Positions 1 to 12,194 of a stretch of 64,000 bases of DNA are shown piece by piece; position 1 is the stretch's first letter, and each line of letters begins with the position of its first letter. Source of the DNA: Chamaecrista fasciculata. Taxonomy: Eukaryota; Streptophyta; Magnoliopsida; Fabales; Fabaceae. Location: assembly GCA_003254925.1 (NCBI GenBank), contig QANZ01034463.1, positions 155,332 through 219,331 on the forward strand. The letters run 5' to 3'. A program made the position numbers and the translations under genes. The notes beneath the pieces are model-generated. The model had not been told where the DNA came from, did not search any database, and was given only the letters and a program-made list of their open reading frames with translations.

Positions 1-351
1 AAAAAAAAAAAAAAGCTAACATATATCATGGTCGACATATACATTCAAATATCATTTTTTTAAAAAAACTATATATTACTATTTTGAATTGATCTTTTCA
101 AAATTAAAATGTGTATTTATTTTTAGAAATTGAGTTGTCAGTTTGTGATTTTTCAGAGAATAAATTGTTAATTTACTCAAAATCTAAAATATATATAATT
201 TTGAATAAATTAAATTAACAATTCCACAGACGTACAATTTAACAGTTTCAATTGTGATGGATTGGAGACATCAATTTAGCAGTTCTTGATTAAATTAAGA
301 ATTGTGAAGCGAGGGTCTGAAGGGCCTCATTAATCTTTTAACGCCTTTTTC

Positions 352-401
352 AGATTCTGCTATATATTCTTTTTTTTTTGGCCAAAGATTCTGCTATATA
401 T
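352..401. mobile_element. Poly(T) micro-insertion A (18 bp) with 16-bp TSD
   Basis: A perfect 16-bp direct repeat (352-367 and 386-401, agattctgctatatat) brackets an 18-bp insert at 368-385. The insert is a run of T followed by ggccaa. Read on the minus strand this is a few bases plus a poly(A) tail, as left by target-primed reverse transcription of a nearly fully truncated LINE or SINE. The repeat is seen directly; the mechanism is inferred. The flanking stretch 1-754, downstream of the first ankyrin gene, holds nothing else I recognise. Confidence 0.7.
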
Positions 402-754
402 GCTGCAGGGTATCTTCTTTTTTGTAAACATTTTCTCATTTTTTTTAATTATTATTTGATAATAATATTATTCTTTCACAATCCTCACTTTTTGGCTTTT
501 ACTAAACGTCATTCAAGCCATATTATAATTATTTACTATTTCTTTATTGCTTCCACTTTTTGTAGTGAAAATTACAAATTTGTATTTTATGACACAATTC
601 ATTTGATACTATGAATAATACGTTTAGCAAAGAGAATAGCTAGTGACTGTAGTAATTAAATTACACACAGAATTAACAAACCACACAACAAGCTGTTTAA
701 AACAAATTAAAAAAATAAATGAAGAGGGGTCCACCTGAAAGCAATGGATAGATG

Positions 755-3700
755 TTAGTCATTTTTGGGTTTGTGTTTGGAATCATTGACATCATCACTG
801 GATGTAGTGTTTGGACTATGAGGATACTCCATAGCTGGAGTGGCAGTGTAGCTACGCTTTGGAACATCCGTAAAGGTGGCCAACAAGAGATCAAAGTAAA
901 GAGGAAACTGAGCCAAAGCAAAAAGTGTGACTGGGAAAGAAGTGACAATATAAATAGGAAGTGCGTCATAACGAAGTCGATGATTGAGCACAAAGAAATG
1001 GCCAGCACAGAAAGAGACCAACATGGAGGCAATGGACAAGAACAATGACGACAAACCCAATAGAAGCTTCGTGGGAAGGTCTTTGTTAAAGTCAAACTCT
1101 TGATAACGAGAAGTGAGTATTGATAAGAACATGACGGTGGATGTTATGGAGAAACAGAGAGCCACGAGTGATGAGATGGCAAACACGTTGAAAGCAGGCT
1201 CGTTCTCCAGGTTCGGTTCACCGCTCGATCCGAAATCGCCGGGCACCGTCGTCGACGACGCAAACGCCACCGTGGCAACCAGCGTCGCCACCACCGAGCA
1301 TGATTCAGCGGTTTTGGTCAACCATTCTCCCCCGCTTTGCACCATTTTACTGTGAGTCTCGTTGAATATGTCTTTTGGGGTTTGGAAATTGTTGTTGTAT
1401 CGGGCGAAAAAATGCAATGGCATTGATTCTTTCACAAACTGCAGGCATCACATGCATTATTTATCAAACATTTGGATAGGTATTTAAAATTGGTTAAAGG
1501 TTCATTTTGGTCTTAAATGTATGCCCTAATGTTTATTTTGGTCCATTATGTTTCAAAGTGTTCAAATTGGTCCTAAATGTTGGCAAAATGTTTCATTTTG
1601 GTTCAAACTATTGAATATGGCTCGTTTCAAATTCAAACGTGACGAGTTTAGAGCTACGTATTGTTCTCAAAGAGTATTTTCTCTATTTAGTTGGGACCGT
1701 CAACAAACGAAGTCAAATCGATCATAAAAATTAACTGCTCGTTTCATGGTCAAACAAGTAAAATTGATCATATCTCTCTCGTTTTAAATTCAAATGTGAC
1801 AAATTTAGAGCTACAAGTTCCTCTTAACAAGTCTTTTGAACTTGAAACAAGAGACGAGAGAAATATGACCAAATTCAATAATTTGAGACCAAAATGAAAC
1901 ATTTTGCAAATATTTAGGACCAATTTAAACCTTTTGAAATATAATGGACCAAAATGAATATTAAATTACATTTAGGACATAAATGATTCTTTGACCTTAA
2001 AAATTTATAATGTGCAATTTAAGAATTGAATTGACCTGAAACCACTTGATTTCGGACTGCATTTGGAGTGCTGCACCAGCAATGAGCCAGGGCTTGTAGC
2101 CTTCATGTTTGGCTGCTAAGTGCAATGCGCTGTTTCCATCAATGTCAACCTGCCTGAATAGACTTTCTTTAAAGATATTCTTTTCCATCAACAGCTTATA
2201 CACATGGGGTTGCCTCTTCTCCACTGCCAACAGCACTATGTTCTTTTTCTCTTCATTCATGTCGTAGATTGCCACTGGAAATAATTCCACAATTTTCTTC
2301 ACCATTTCCGTCACACCATTCTGTGCCGCGATTAGTATGGGCGTATCACATATTCTCTTTCTAGATTCTGTCTCACCTGCACTTTCATTTCATTATATTA
2401 ATATAAACCTTTACAATACATACATATTATTACTTAATTTGATGTTAATTCATTACCCAAAGTTAATTAATATTTAAACTTACCGCTTTCCTCGGTGGGC
2501 GTTTGGGGTTTATAAGCACTGAAGGGTGAGGAATCGGATAATTCGGATCCACTACGCTCTGGTTGGCTCCCATTGTTATCGTACTCATAATCGCAAGCAC
2601 AAACAAGAAGTTCATTCATTATTTGAATAGACCATGTGTGCTTCTGCTTCTTTCGACGTATCTTCTTCAAATGGTGCGATCCTTAATTTATTAAATGTAG
2701 ATGCAAATATATATATATATATGTATAAGAAAATCTTTGGAATTGATATAATTAAACGGATTAGTTTGTTGTGGTGTCCTTCATGTCTGCAAAATTTTTC
2801 ATCAAATAAATTAACTATACCTTTTCCAAGAATGATCAGCAGGACTACGTACAAAATCTTGAGGAACTGATACCACGTTCTATAATTAGCTGGCAAAAGC
2901 CCATATCCTTGAGCTTCAACTTGCGGTCCTAATTAATTCAGCAATGATAAGATAAGAATGTTTTTGATTAATTAATTGTTGTCTCTAGTTATTGATGACC
3001 TGCTGATATTATTGATCAAATTAAATTATCTAAAACGATTATGACCTGCAGCGCCACTATTCTTGGTGTTTGGCTCTGCGTTTTCGGGATCCTCAGGCGG
3101 TTGATCTCTTTTTTTTCCTATAGCAAATTTTTCCTTTCAAAGATCAACAAGTGCATGCAAAAGATATTTTTATTTTTTATTTTCTTAAAAATTAAGCAGT
3201 CAAACATGAGTAAACTATATTAAAACATTTATATATTAGTAAACTGATTTTCGTGCAAATAATAAATATGATTGTTATAAAAATATATATATTGAAAAGA
3301 GTACATGGAAACATTGTAATATTGTACCAATAATGACACCCGCAGATCTAGTGGCGCTGATAACGTCGAAGAACGTCTTGTAATTGTCTGGAAAGTATTG
3401 TCGAATAGCTTGATTATCCTTGGGCGAAGTATGAACTCGCGGGGCTTTTTCTACCTTTAGATGCTCAACAAATACACCTTCACAAAGCGCATGCATGCAT
3501 ATGAATTATGTATTACATGTTAATTAATTTCACAATGAATGAAGAGGACAAATTAATTACATACAGTGATAGATGATGGTTTCAATTCGTCCAAGACGAC
3601 TGCCACTTTTGAAAGCAGAAGGCTTTGCTGCTAGCAGATGCAGTGGTAACAATCCCTTCTCGTTCACTCTGTTCACAAGCGTCTCTCCGTACAGTTTGAT

Positions 3701-4339
3701 TATTTGAAATGCCAAATCTGCATGCATATATCAGAAGAAATCAGGACTTACATTTAATTATTTTGTAAAACTGATATATATTTGAAGATGGTTTTAATTT
3801 TGAGTAGTGTGAGAAATACCAAAATGGTCTCCAGCGATGGCAGAATGAAGAATGGTATCACCGTCGAGGCTCCTTGTACAGTTAGCATAATTGGGAGGAT
3901 AATTAGGATTACGGATATAATGAAGGGAAAGGAAAGATTGTTTTTGGCCATTTAGAGCGGCGAGAAATAGAGGTGTCTCGCCGTCCACGTTACGACAATC
4001 CACTAATGAGGGATCCTTGGAAGCAATTAGGTGACACATTCTCACATTTCCCATTGAAGCAGCTATGTGCAATGCTGTGTTATCTCTTTGATTTTTGGTT
4101 TCCAGAACCTTCTTAACATTATCTTGATGAGTTTGAACCAGATGCTGCAACATTTGATCTACCACATCGTCTTTCCCTTCCCACGCTGCTATGTGTAACA
4201 CTGTATCCCCTGACCTCGTTATTGGGGCATTCTGAATCCACTCCTCTTGCTTAAACATTTCCACTACTTGTTTCCATTTCCCTCTCATGGCATCATGAAA
4301 CACTTGTTTCTTCTTATTGCTAATTACCACACCCTCCAT
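755..4339 (-). CDS. Ankyrin-repeat/PGG-domain membrane protein, copy 1 (ITN1/ACD6-like)
   Basis: Eight exons on the minus strand: 4339-3820, 3717-3565, 3477-3328, 3117-3046, 2928-2821, 2681-2484, 2376-2036 and 1438-755. They join in frame to 741 aa. Exons 1-2 hold ankyrin repeats ([47 protein letters not shown]). Exon 7 holds two or three more ([27 protein letters not shown]). Exon 8 (aa 515-741) is the PGG region with about four membrane spans and [23 protein letters not shown]. The name-giving PGG tripeptide is PGD here (aa 580-582). Exons 4-6 encode a hydrophilic, poorly conserved linker. Known relatives (ITN1, ACD6) are membrane proteins in salt/ABA or salicylate-linked defence signalling; the role of this copy is not known. 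It is closest to copy 2. Intron 7 carries a small TIR element. Confidence 0.88.
1492..1996. mobile_element. Foldback/TIR element in intron 7 of ankyrin copy 1
   Basis: The first ~130 bases (starting ggttaaaggttcattttggt) recur inverted at the right end, which closes with ...ctttgacc. Flanks tttaaaatt (1483-1491) and ttaaaaatt (1997-2005) match 8 of 9, as a target-site duplication would. The length (505 bp), long arms and ~9-bp duplication fit a non-autonomous MULE-like element. It is the same family as the element at 44744-45590. No coding capacity is seen. Confidence 0.7.
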
Positions 4340-4497
4340 ATATAATTAATTCTATGCTCTGTTTTTCTCTGTACCACCTATATTCCACTATCAATATATG
4401 TTTGCATGGATGTACGACTCTACCTTCATATGAATATATATGTGTGTGGTACAAGGGATCGGATATCTTTCTTGATCACTTTAATTTTGCTCAGTTA

Positions 4498-4509
4498 TCA
4501 AGTTATTCC
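4498..4509 (-). promoter_or_regulatory. Motif shared upstream of all three ankyrin genes (copy 1)
   Basis: The plus strand reads tcaagttattcc. The same 12 bases occur upstream of copy 2 (12230-12241) and copy 3 (18334-18345), at 54-170 bp from each ATG. Further out, copies 1 and 2 share a ggc(a/g)(g/a)aagagtaaag-like stretch. It could be a retained regulatory site or simply leftover duplication homology. Confidence 0.4.
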
Positions 4510-5246
4510 ACTTTCCCATCGTTCTCAACTCGGATGCTCAAATTTTGTTTTAGCACTGGCACAAAAGAAAAAGGCAGAAGAGTAAAGAAATGTAAATTGA
4601 ATTGAAAGCACAAGGTAGCACAGTAGCCAGAGAGAGATTACGGGATTTTGTTTCTATCTTTCTGCTTCATCACTTCTCAGGGTGCATGTGCCTCTTACTT
4701 ATACTGAAAGCAAAGGTCATCCATGTGTTACATGCACTGGCGAGTGGCCAGTAGTGTTACACACATACAACAGTTACCACTTAATTAAGGATAAATTATA
4801 AGTAAGGTCATTTAATTTGAGTAATTAGATATTGGGTCTCCATGGTTAAAAAGTGTCAAAATTGGGCTTGAAGTTTACACCGTTAGTAAAAAAGATCCAT
4901 GCGGTATATTTTCGTCAAAAAAATTAATAGACACCATTGTTTTTATCATCAACATTTCACTCTTTCTTTCAAGATTTTCTTTCAAATCAAAAATAAAATT
5001 ATAAATTTATAACCTTTATTTTTATTTTCTCTAATAATTATCGAGATTCCCAATTCAACTCATTTTCATTTTTTTGACACAAATGAGAGACTCTTGAAAG
5101 AATGGGCAAAATCTTGATAAAAATATTAAAGTCTATTAATTTTTGGACAAAAATATATTGCAGTACCCTTTCTATTAACAGAATAAATTTTATATAAGAT
5201 CAATATGAAACAAAAAGAATATAAGAGATCAATTTTCATCGAGGAG

Positions 5247-5296
5247 AACTCACTAGTCACTTTTTTTTTTTTTATCGAATAACTCACTAGTCACTT
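5247..5296. mobile_element. Poly(T) micro-insertion B (18 bp) with 16-bp TSD
   Basis: aactcactagtcactt occurs at 5247-5262 and 5281-5296, perfectly repeated. Between them lies an 18-bp insert of eleven T plus atcgaat. The pattern is the same as at 352-401. Confidence 0.7.
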
Positions 5297-5334
5297 CACT
5301 ACTTCACACTTGCACCCTCACCGGCGAGTCCGAT

Positions 5335-5375
5335 TTCACTCATAATTTTTTTTTTGAAAAGGACTTCACTCATAA
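5335..5375. mobile_element. Poly(T) micro-insertion C (19 bp) with 11-bp TSD
   Basis: ttcactcataa occurs at 5335-5345 and 5365-5375, flanking ten T plus gaaaaggac. It lies only 38 bp from micro-insertion B, and its duplication is a different sequence, so this is a separate event. Confidence 0.6.
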
Positions 5376-5398
5376 GTGTTAGATTACTTACACTCATG

Positions 5399-6134
5399 TA
5401 GGGGTGTTCAAAATCGAACCAAACCGATTGAATCAAACTAAGTTGAACCAAACTGAACCAAACCGCAACAAAATCGACATTCAAATGGTTTGGTTTGGTT
5501 TCATTTTTGTTATTTTTTGGCGGTTCGGTTCGGTGGCGGTTTGATCCTCTATCAAACCGAACCAAACCGCACGTTTTACTACCATGAATCCATATATATA
5601 AATAATATAATTTATATGCATGAATCCGCTATAAGGCTTGCAAATTAGGGAAGGGTGTGCTGGGCCAGTTGGGGAGCACATCCTATTTCCATTATGGGCC
5701 TACCATTATGATTCACTCCATTCATCTATTCACTTCATATATATATATCTTCCTACTGAATAAGTATTACATAAACCATAATAAACTATATATATAAACC
5801 ATAAGTATTACAAATCACACACACTCATTCTATAATCTTTTATATATATATATATATATGCAAATAATCATGTAACTCTTTTTTCTTTTTTAATTTTGAT
5901 TGTTCAAGGTTCTATTTCGATTGATTTAATATATATATTTATTTTAAAATTAATAGTAATTAAAAGTCAAACCGCCCAAACCGAACCGCTAAAACCGTCA
6001 TTTGATTGGTTTGGTTTGGTTTGGTTTGATATTTTTTTTCAAACCGAACGGTTTGAGTTTTCTCTAAACCGATGCGAACGGTTCGGTTTGAAAGATCACT
6101 TAAAACTGCCCAAACCGTCCAACGAACACCCCTA
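5399..6134. mobile_element. hAT-like non-autonomous foldback element
   Basis: The left end taggggtgttc is matched by the inverted right end gaacacccctа-type terminus (gaacacccct then a), an 11-bp perfect terminal inverted repeat. The flanks cactcatg (5391-5398) and cacttatg (6135-6142) form an 8-bp target duplication with one mismatch; 8 bp is the hAT length. The arms are rich in ggtttggtttgg and its complement. There is no transposase. The short reading frames inside are low-complexity shadows of these repeats. Confidence 0.8.
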
Positions 6135-6720
6135 CACTTATGGACGGTTTAATTTGGATTTGTTTAGTTTCATTAATTAAGTTTTAGTTATTTTTAATCA
6201 AAAATTTTCTTGTAATAAAATAAAGAGTAAAACCATTTTTTGGTCTTAAAATTTTATATAAATTTTTTATTTCCTTTTCAAAATTTTATATTTTGGAATT
6301 GATTTTATCTTTTTTTGTTATTTTAATCTAATGAATTAATGACAAATTTTATGTAATTTATGATATGTTATGTAAAATTGTTGAAATAAAATTAGATATT
6401 GACTGAAATAAAAAATTATGTGACGAAATTTGTTATTAATTTATTTGACAAGATTAAGATAAATAATGAAATTCACTAAAATATGAAATTTTAGAGAAAA
6501 AAACAAGTATATAACAAAATTAAAAAATTATGTGAGACAAAAGGACTTATTTTATATTGAGATATAATATTGTAAATCACACACATATATATTTGGAAAC
6601 AAATTAAAGTGAATATATAATAAACAAATAAACCACACAAGGATTAAAAAAGAAGGGATGTATAGATTGGTGCCCCTTGATGAAGTCCCTTTCTGGTGGT
6701 TTAAATGTTATAAATTAATG

Positions 6721-9700
6721 TCAGTCTGTTTTCTGTTTTGAGGATTTGATATTGTCTTCCTTGGGATTGGAAACATACTCCATAGCTGGAGTGGCCTTGT
6801 AGCTACGCTTAGGAACATGCGCGAAGGTAGCCCACAAAAGATCAAAGTAGAGAGGAAACTGAGCCAAAGCAAACAGAGTAACTGGAAACGAAGTAACAAC
6901 ATAGATAGGAAGTGCGTCGTAACGAAGGTGATGATTGAGCACAAAGTAATGGCCAGCACAGAATGAGACCAACATGAAGGCAATGGACAAGAACAATGAT
7001 GACAAACCCAATATGAGCTTCAGGGGAAGGTCTTTGTTAAAATCAAACTCTTGATAACGAGAAGTGAGTATTGATAAGAACATGAGGGTGGATGTTATGG
7101 AGAAACACAAGGCCACTAGGGATGAAATCACAAACAAGTCAAACATGGGCTCATTTTCAAGTGTCGGTTCACCTCTCTCTCCCACGCCACCGGGAAAAGT
7201 CGTCGCCGACGCAAAAGCCACCGTCGCAACCAGTGTCGCCACCAAGGAGCATGATTCTGAGGTTTTCGTCATCCACTCTCCCCCGCTTTGCACCATTTCG
7301 CTGTGGGTTTCGATGAATATGTCCTTTGGGGTTTGGAAATTCTTGTTGTATCTCACGAAGAAATGGGGTGGCATTGAATTTTTCACAAACTGCATCACCA
7401 TTATTATATTAGCGATCCTTATTTAATAAGATATTAATATTATACATAGACCCTTTAACTTTAGTTTTCAATTTAATTTTTGGGTAAATTACATTTTGGT
7501 ATCATGTTCTATGGACCGATTTCACTTTGGTACCTTGTTCCTTCAAAAGTGATATTTTGATATCCTGTTCTTTGCACCGTTAACATTTTGGTACCTTGTT
7601 CTTTCAAAAGTGACATTTTATATATGTATCGTTAACACTTTGGTAATCTAACAAAGATAGAACAGGGTAACAAATCGTGAAAGAACAGAGTACTAAAGTG
7701 AAATTGATTCATAGAACAGGGTACCAAAGTGTTAAAGTGCAAAGAACGGATATCAAAATATCACTTTTGAAAGAACAAAATATCAAAGTGAAATCGATCC
7801 ATAGAACAAGTATAGTTACATAGCCTAAAGTTTGTTACAGTTTTGTGCAGTTTGTTGTACACCTCTCACCTCTGTTCTACTCTGCTTTTGTTTTAATTCT
7901 ACTCTGCTTTGAATGAAGGAAAATATAAATATTGAGTAAACTATCAAATTGGTCCTTGGATTATTGGCTCGCTGACAGATTGGTCCCCAAATTTAGGAAA
8001 TTGACAAATAGGTCCCCGAATTTTTCTAACAAGTCAAATAGGTCCCCGAATTTTTCTAACCTTAGTCAAATAGGTCCCCGAATAACATGCACAGAAGGAC
8101 CTATTTGACAAACATTAGAAAAATTCGGGGACCTATTTGTCAATTTCCTAAATTCGGGGACCAATCTGTCAGTGTGTCAATAATCCAGGGACCAATTTAG
8201 TAGTTTACTCTATAAATATTATATTCTTAGTTCATCTTGTTTTCTTCTTTCTCAGTTTAAAAATATTTGAAATAAAAAAAAAAGCTATATATATATATAT
8301 AGAAGGTATTAAATTAAGGTAGAAACCTCAAACCACTTGATTTCGGACTGCATTTGGAGTGCTGCGCCAGCAATGAGCCAAGGCTCGCGGTGTCCATGCT
8401 TGGCTGCTAAATGCAATGCACTGTTTCCCTCATTATCAACCTGCCGAAATAGACTCTCTCTAAATATATTCTTTTCCTGCAACAGCTGATATACATGGGG
8501 TTGCCTTTTCTCTACTGCTAATAGCACTATGTTCTTTTTCTCTTCGTTCATATCGTAGATGGCCACCGGAAACAATTCTACAATTTTCTTTACCATTTCC
8601 GTCACACCATTCTTTGCTGCGATTAGTATGGGTGTCTCGTATATCCTCTTTGCTGAATCTTTCTTACCTGCACATTAATTATAAACTATAAACGACCTTG
8701 TATATGCAGCAAAGACCTTTGAAACACGAGAATTAATCATTAGTCTATTCGGGCTATGAATACCTTGAGCAACCAAAAAATAATTGAAATTTTACCGTTG
8801 TCCTCGGTAGCCGTAGACGGCTTATAAACATTGAAGAATGAGGATTCCTCTGTGCCACTTCCTCCATAGCCCTTTGGTTGAGTCCCTGGTTGGCTCCCAT
8901 TGTCATCATACTCATAATAGGAAGCACACTGAAGAAGTTCATCCATTATTTGAACCGACCATACGTGCCTTTCCTTCTTTCGACGCAACTTCTTTATATT
9001 ATTTGATCCTGGTATATATATTATATAGTAATTAAATATAATAATGCATAATTTTTCATCAAATAATGTGTATAATATAATGAGCCTACATGGCACTAGG
9101 CATACATACCTTGTCCAAGAATGATCATCAGTATCACATACAAAAACTTCACCAACCCAAACAAGGTACTGTGATTAGCTGGCAAGAACTCATGCCTTTG
9201 AGCTTTATTACCTTCTGATCCTATATTCAGTAAAGCAATTATATGATCAGAGTGCTCTGTTCTTTTTAATTTATTACCAACAATTTATTTACCAAATTAA
9301 ATCTGAAAGAATTCTGACTCACGCACCCGTAGTAGTACTACTAGTTTCTGGATTTGCCTTTTCGGGATCCTGATCGCCATCTCCATCTCGATGTGCTTGA
9401 GGTTTATTTTTTCCTAAAGCTGCAAAATTTCCTCTCAAGATTACAGCTTCAGCGGAAATCGTGAAAGCCTTGGTTGATTCCATGTGCTAATTATAGTTTA
9501 AAAATACCAGAGATCTTTTTTCTTTTTGGTAAAAGAAATACCAGAAATCTTTTAAAAAACAATTAATAAGTGATCAACCAAAATATTAACAAGCCATTAA
9601 CTAATATTAATTAATTAATATGAAAATCTAAAATAAAACTTTCGTTAAAATAATAAAAAAATACTTAATTTTACAAATATCATATGTAACTATATATATA

Positions 9701-12100
9701 ATGTAGTTCGTGTAACAATGGCAATTTTAATTTGTTAATTACATGTACCAGAGTGGGCGACAGATCCGATGACACTGAAAATGCTGAAGCATGTGTTGTA
9801 ATTTTGTGGATAATTTTTGTCAATTGCTTGGACCTTGCCCGCAGACTGAAACCGCTTGGGGTCTTCAACCTCTAATTTCTCAACATATATACCTGCCAAA
9901 TTATATGTACATATATATATGGGCACTAGAATTCAAATAATTAAGGCAATAATAATTAACAAACGCTAGCTAATCAATTAAGCTCGATCCATTAATCAAT
10001 TTAATTATTAATATACTCACAATAATAGATAAGCTTTTCAATTCGTCCAAGGCGACTACCACTTCTAAAGGCAGAAGGCTTTGCTGCTAGCAGATGCAAT
10101 GGAGACAATCCATCCTCGTTCACAGAGTTCACTAGATCTTTGTAAAGGCGAATTATCTGAAATGCCATATCTGCAAATGAATTTATCGATAAATTAAAAT
10201 TACAATTATTTTAATTAATTATATATATATATTTATATTTATATTCTTTAAAAATATGTTTGGATAAGGTAAATTCATTATGAATAATAATATTTGAGGG
10301 TTCGTATTTAAATTATTTTAAAACAAAATGGTTTGTTAATTTGAATTAAAATCTTTCATATTTCAAATTACATGATAATTTTATGAGGTATATTTTGTAG
10401 TGGGAATTACAATTCCATTAGTGGGTAGAATTTGAAAAAGCTCACAGATTTAACAAGGAACATCATACCTCTTTTTTTTTGGGTTAAGAAAAAGTTTAGG
10501 TTAATTGGACCCCAGGGCTCATCAAGGCTAGAGCATGTTTCCAGACTCTATGAGCGCTTACAGGGATACTTACAGATCGCCTACCAACAAGGTCCTCACA
10601 TAGGTAACGAGATTTGAATTCACAACCTCGTGAGTTATGAGTTGACTCCTTACTAACTGGATCAACATTTGTTGACAGGAACATCATACGATCCTAATCT
10701 CTCATATACTAATCTATTTGACATGTTGACTTTTATTTGAGCGTTACTTTGTAATTTTACCTTTTTTTTTTTATTTTACTATATGATGACTCTATAACTT
10801 GATTTGATTTTCATTATTTATTATTTTTAGTTGTAAAACTTCTCAAAACAATAAATCTTAAAATAACTTATTTTATGAAAATAAATTATTGTAATTATTA
10901 AGACTTGTCTCAATTTTTATCCTAACAAACTTTCAAATGCCAGAAATTAAAAATATTTGAAATGTTAGGATCCAACATAACATGATGGAATAATTGAACA
11001 TTAAAATCTCATTTTTGGTCTTTAAATTATAAGATAGGTTTCATTTCCCAAACATTTTTTTTGTTTTGTTTTGATCATCAATTTTTTTTTATTTGTTCTA
11101 TTGTTAACTTAAAATATATTTTTTTCTAATTTAATTTCCGTTGTTATCTATGAGCTAAACACTTGACTTATTAAACAATTTCTCTCTCAAAGATATCTTA
11201 AGAAGTTAATAAAGAGATAAAGAAAAAATCTTCCTTCTTAAAAAGAAAAATTAACTATAAAATTATTTTTAATTTATAATAAATAAGAAAAAAATTTGTC
11301 TTTCTCTCTATCAACTCCCTTATTAATTAAGATAAATAAATCAAATCATTGGTCATCTCAAACTGTCTAGGGCAGATTCTGAACAGTAGAGATAATAGTA
11401 AAAATTAGACAAAATTATATTTTAAACTAACGGTAGAATAAATGAAAAATTTTGAGGTCAAAAGTATATGGACCAAAATGAAATTTATCTTATAATTCAA
11501 AGATGAAAATAAAATTTTGACCTGAAACATTATATGGAAATGAGTTACACATTACGTACCAAGATTGTCTCCATAGATTGCACGATGAAGAATAGTATCA
11601 CCATCGTTCCTTCTACAGTTAACATAGTTGGGAGGAATATTGCTAGAAGTAGGAGGGTTACGAATGAAATGAAGACAAAAGAAAGCTTGTTTTTTGCCAT
11701 GTAGAGCAGCTAAGAAGAGAGGTGTCTCACCGTCCACGTTGCGACAATCCACCAATAAGGGATCAATAGAAGCAATGAGGCGACACATCCTAACATTTCC
11801 CAGTGAAGCCGCCAAGTGCAGTGTTGTGTTATCTCTCTGATTCTTCGTTTCCAGAATCTTCTTAACATTCTGTGGATCATTTTGATGGATTTTAACAAGA
11901 TAATTCACCATTCGTTCCACCACATCGTCTTTCCCTTCCGACACTGCAATGTGTAACACAGAGTCCCCTGACCTCGTTATGTGTTCACCAAGAATGCTCC
12001 AATCCTCCTCGTACATTTTCACTACTTCTTTCCATCTCCCTTTCATCGCACATTGGAAAACTACTTTCTTCTGAATCGGATTGAATAGCAGCGACGACAT
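6721..12100 (-). CDS. Ankyrin-repeat/PGG-domain membrane protein, copy 2 (ITN1/ACD6-like)
   Basis: Eight exons: 12100-11560, 10170-10021, 9892-9749, 9413-9327, 9220-9110, 9008-8796, 8667-8327 and 7389-6721. They give 751 aa in frame with the same intron positions and phases as copies 1 and 3. Ankyrin repeats are in exons 1-2 and 7 ([51 protein letters not shown]). Exon 8 (aa 530-751) is the PGG domain, with PGG intact at aa 595-597 and four predicted membrane spans. Exon 4 could instead begin at 9419, two codons longer. A TATA-like ctatatata lies ~90 bp upstream. Intron 1 contains a SINE, intron 3 a poly(T) micro-insertion, and intron 7 two foldback elements. All insertions spare the coding exons. 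It is probably functional; its specific role is unknown. Confidence 0.88.
7482..7825. mobile_element. Degenerate foldback element in intron 7 of copy 2
   Basis: It begins gggtaaattacattttggt. The arms contain repeated units of the type (a/c)tttggtaccttgttctttc, which reappear inverted up to about 7825. The right end is decayed and no clear target duplication remains. It is related by terminus to 24530-24959 and 49805-51774. Confidence 0.55.
7934..8210. mobile_element. Foldback element with 10-bp TSD in intron 7 of copy 2
   Basis: The left end gagtaaactatcaaattggt is mirrored by the right end ...tagtttactc. The arms carry repeated ggtcccc-containing units. tataaatatt at 7924-7933 and 8211-8220 is a perfect 10-bp duplication. 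The size is 277 bp with no coding capacity. A long inverted repeat plus a 9-10 bp duplication suggests a MULE-like element. Confidence 0.82.
9502..9553. mobile_element. Poly(T) micro-insertion D (16 bp) with 18-bp TSD
   Basis: aaataccagagatctttt (9502-9519) and aaataccagaaatctttt (9536-9553) match 17 of 18. They flank ttctttttggtaaaag. The minus-strand reading ...ttaccaaaaag resembles the tail of the retroposon at 35761-36037. It lies in intron 3 of ankyrin copy 2. Confidence 0.55.
10469..10676 (-). mobile_element. tRNA-derived SINE (208 bp) in intron 1 of copy 2
   Basis: aggaacatcatac at 10456-10468 and 10677-10689 is a perfect 13-bp target duplication. On the minus strand the insert starts near a tRNA-like A box (gatccagttagtaaggag), then a B-box-like stretch (ggttgtgaattcaaatctc). 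It ends with cttaaccc and a run of A. The structure is a typical plant SINE inserted antisense to the plus strand. The short reading frames across it are not genes. Its tail resembles micro-insertions F and G. Confidence 0.85.
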
Positions 12101-12185
12101 TGTTTCTTTTTTTTTTGTTTTTTTTTTTAATTTTTGGTTTTCACCTCAATGAATGCATATTGGAGTTGGACTTACAAACGGCTTA

Positions 12186-12194
12186 CTATATATA
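12186..12194 (-). promoter_or_regulatory. TATA-like box of ankyrin copy 2
   Basis: The minus strand reads TATATATAG, 86-94 bp upstream of the ATG at 12100, a normal spacing for a plant TATA box and a short 5' leader. The 12-base motif shared with the other copies lies just upstream (12230-12241). Confidence 0.4.

Larger units (their letters stand above)
4340..6720. other. Spacer between ankyrin copies 1 and 2
   Basis: No gene is seen. The region holds the upstream sequence of copy 1, two poly(T) micro-insertions (5247-5296 and 5335-5375) and a hAT-like foldback (5399-6134). The remainder is AT-rich and featureless to my reading. Confidence 0.6.

Noticed and set aside
10496..10687. Open frame of 63 codons on the minus strand
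   Set aside because: It lies across the SINE at 10469-10676 and includes its tRNA-like boxes, so it is not a gene.
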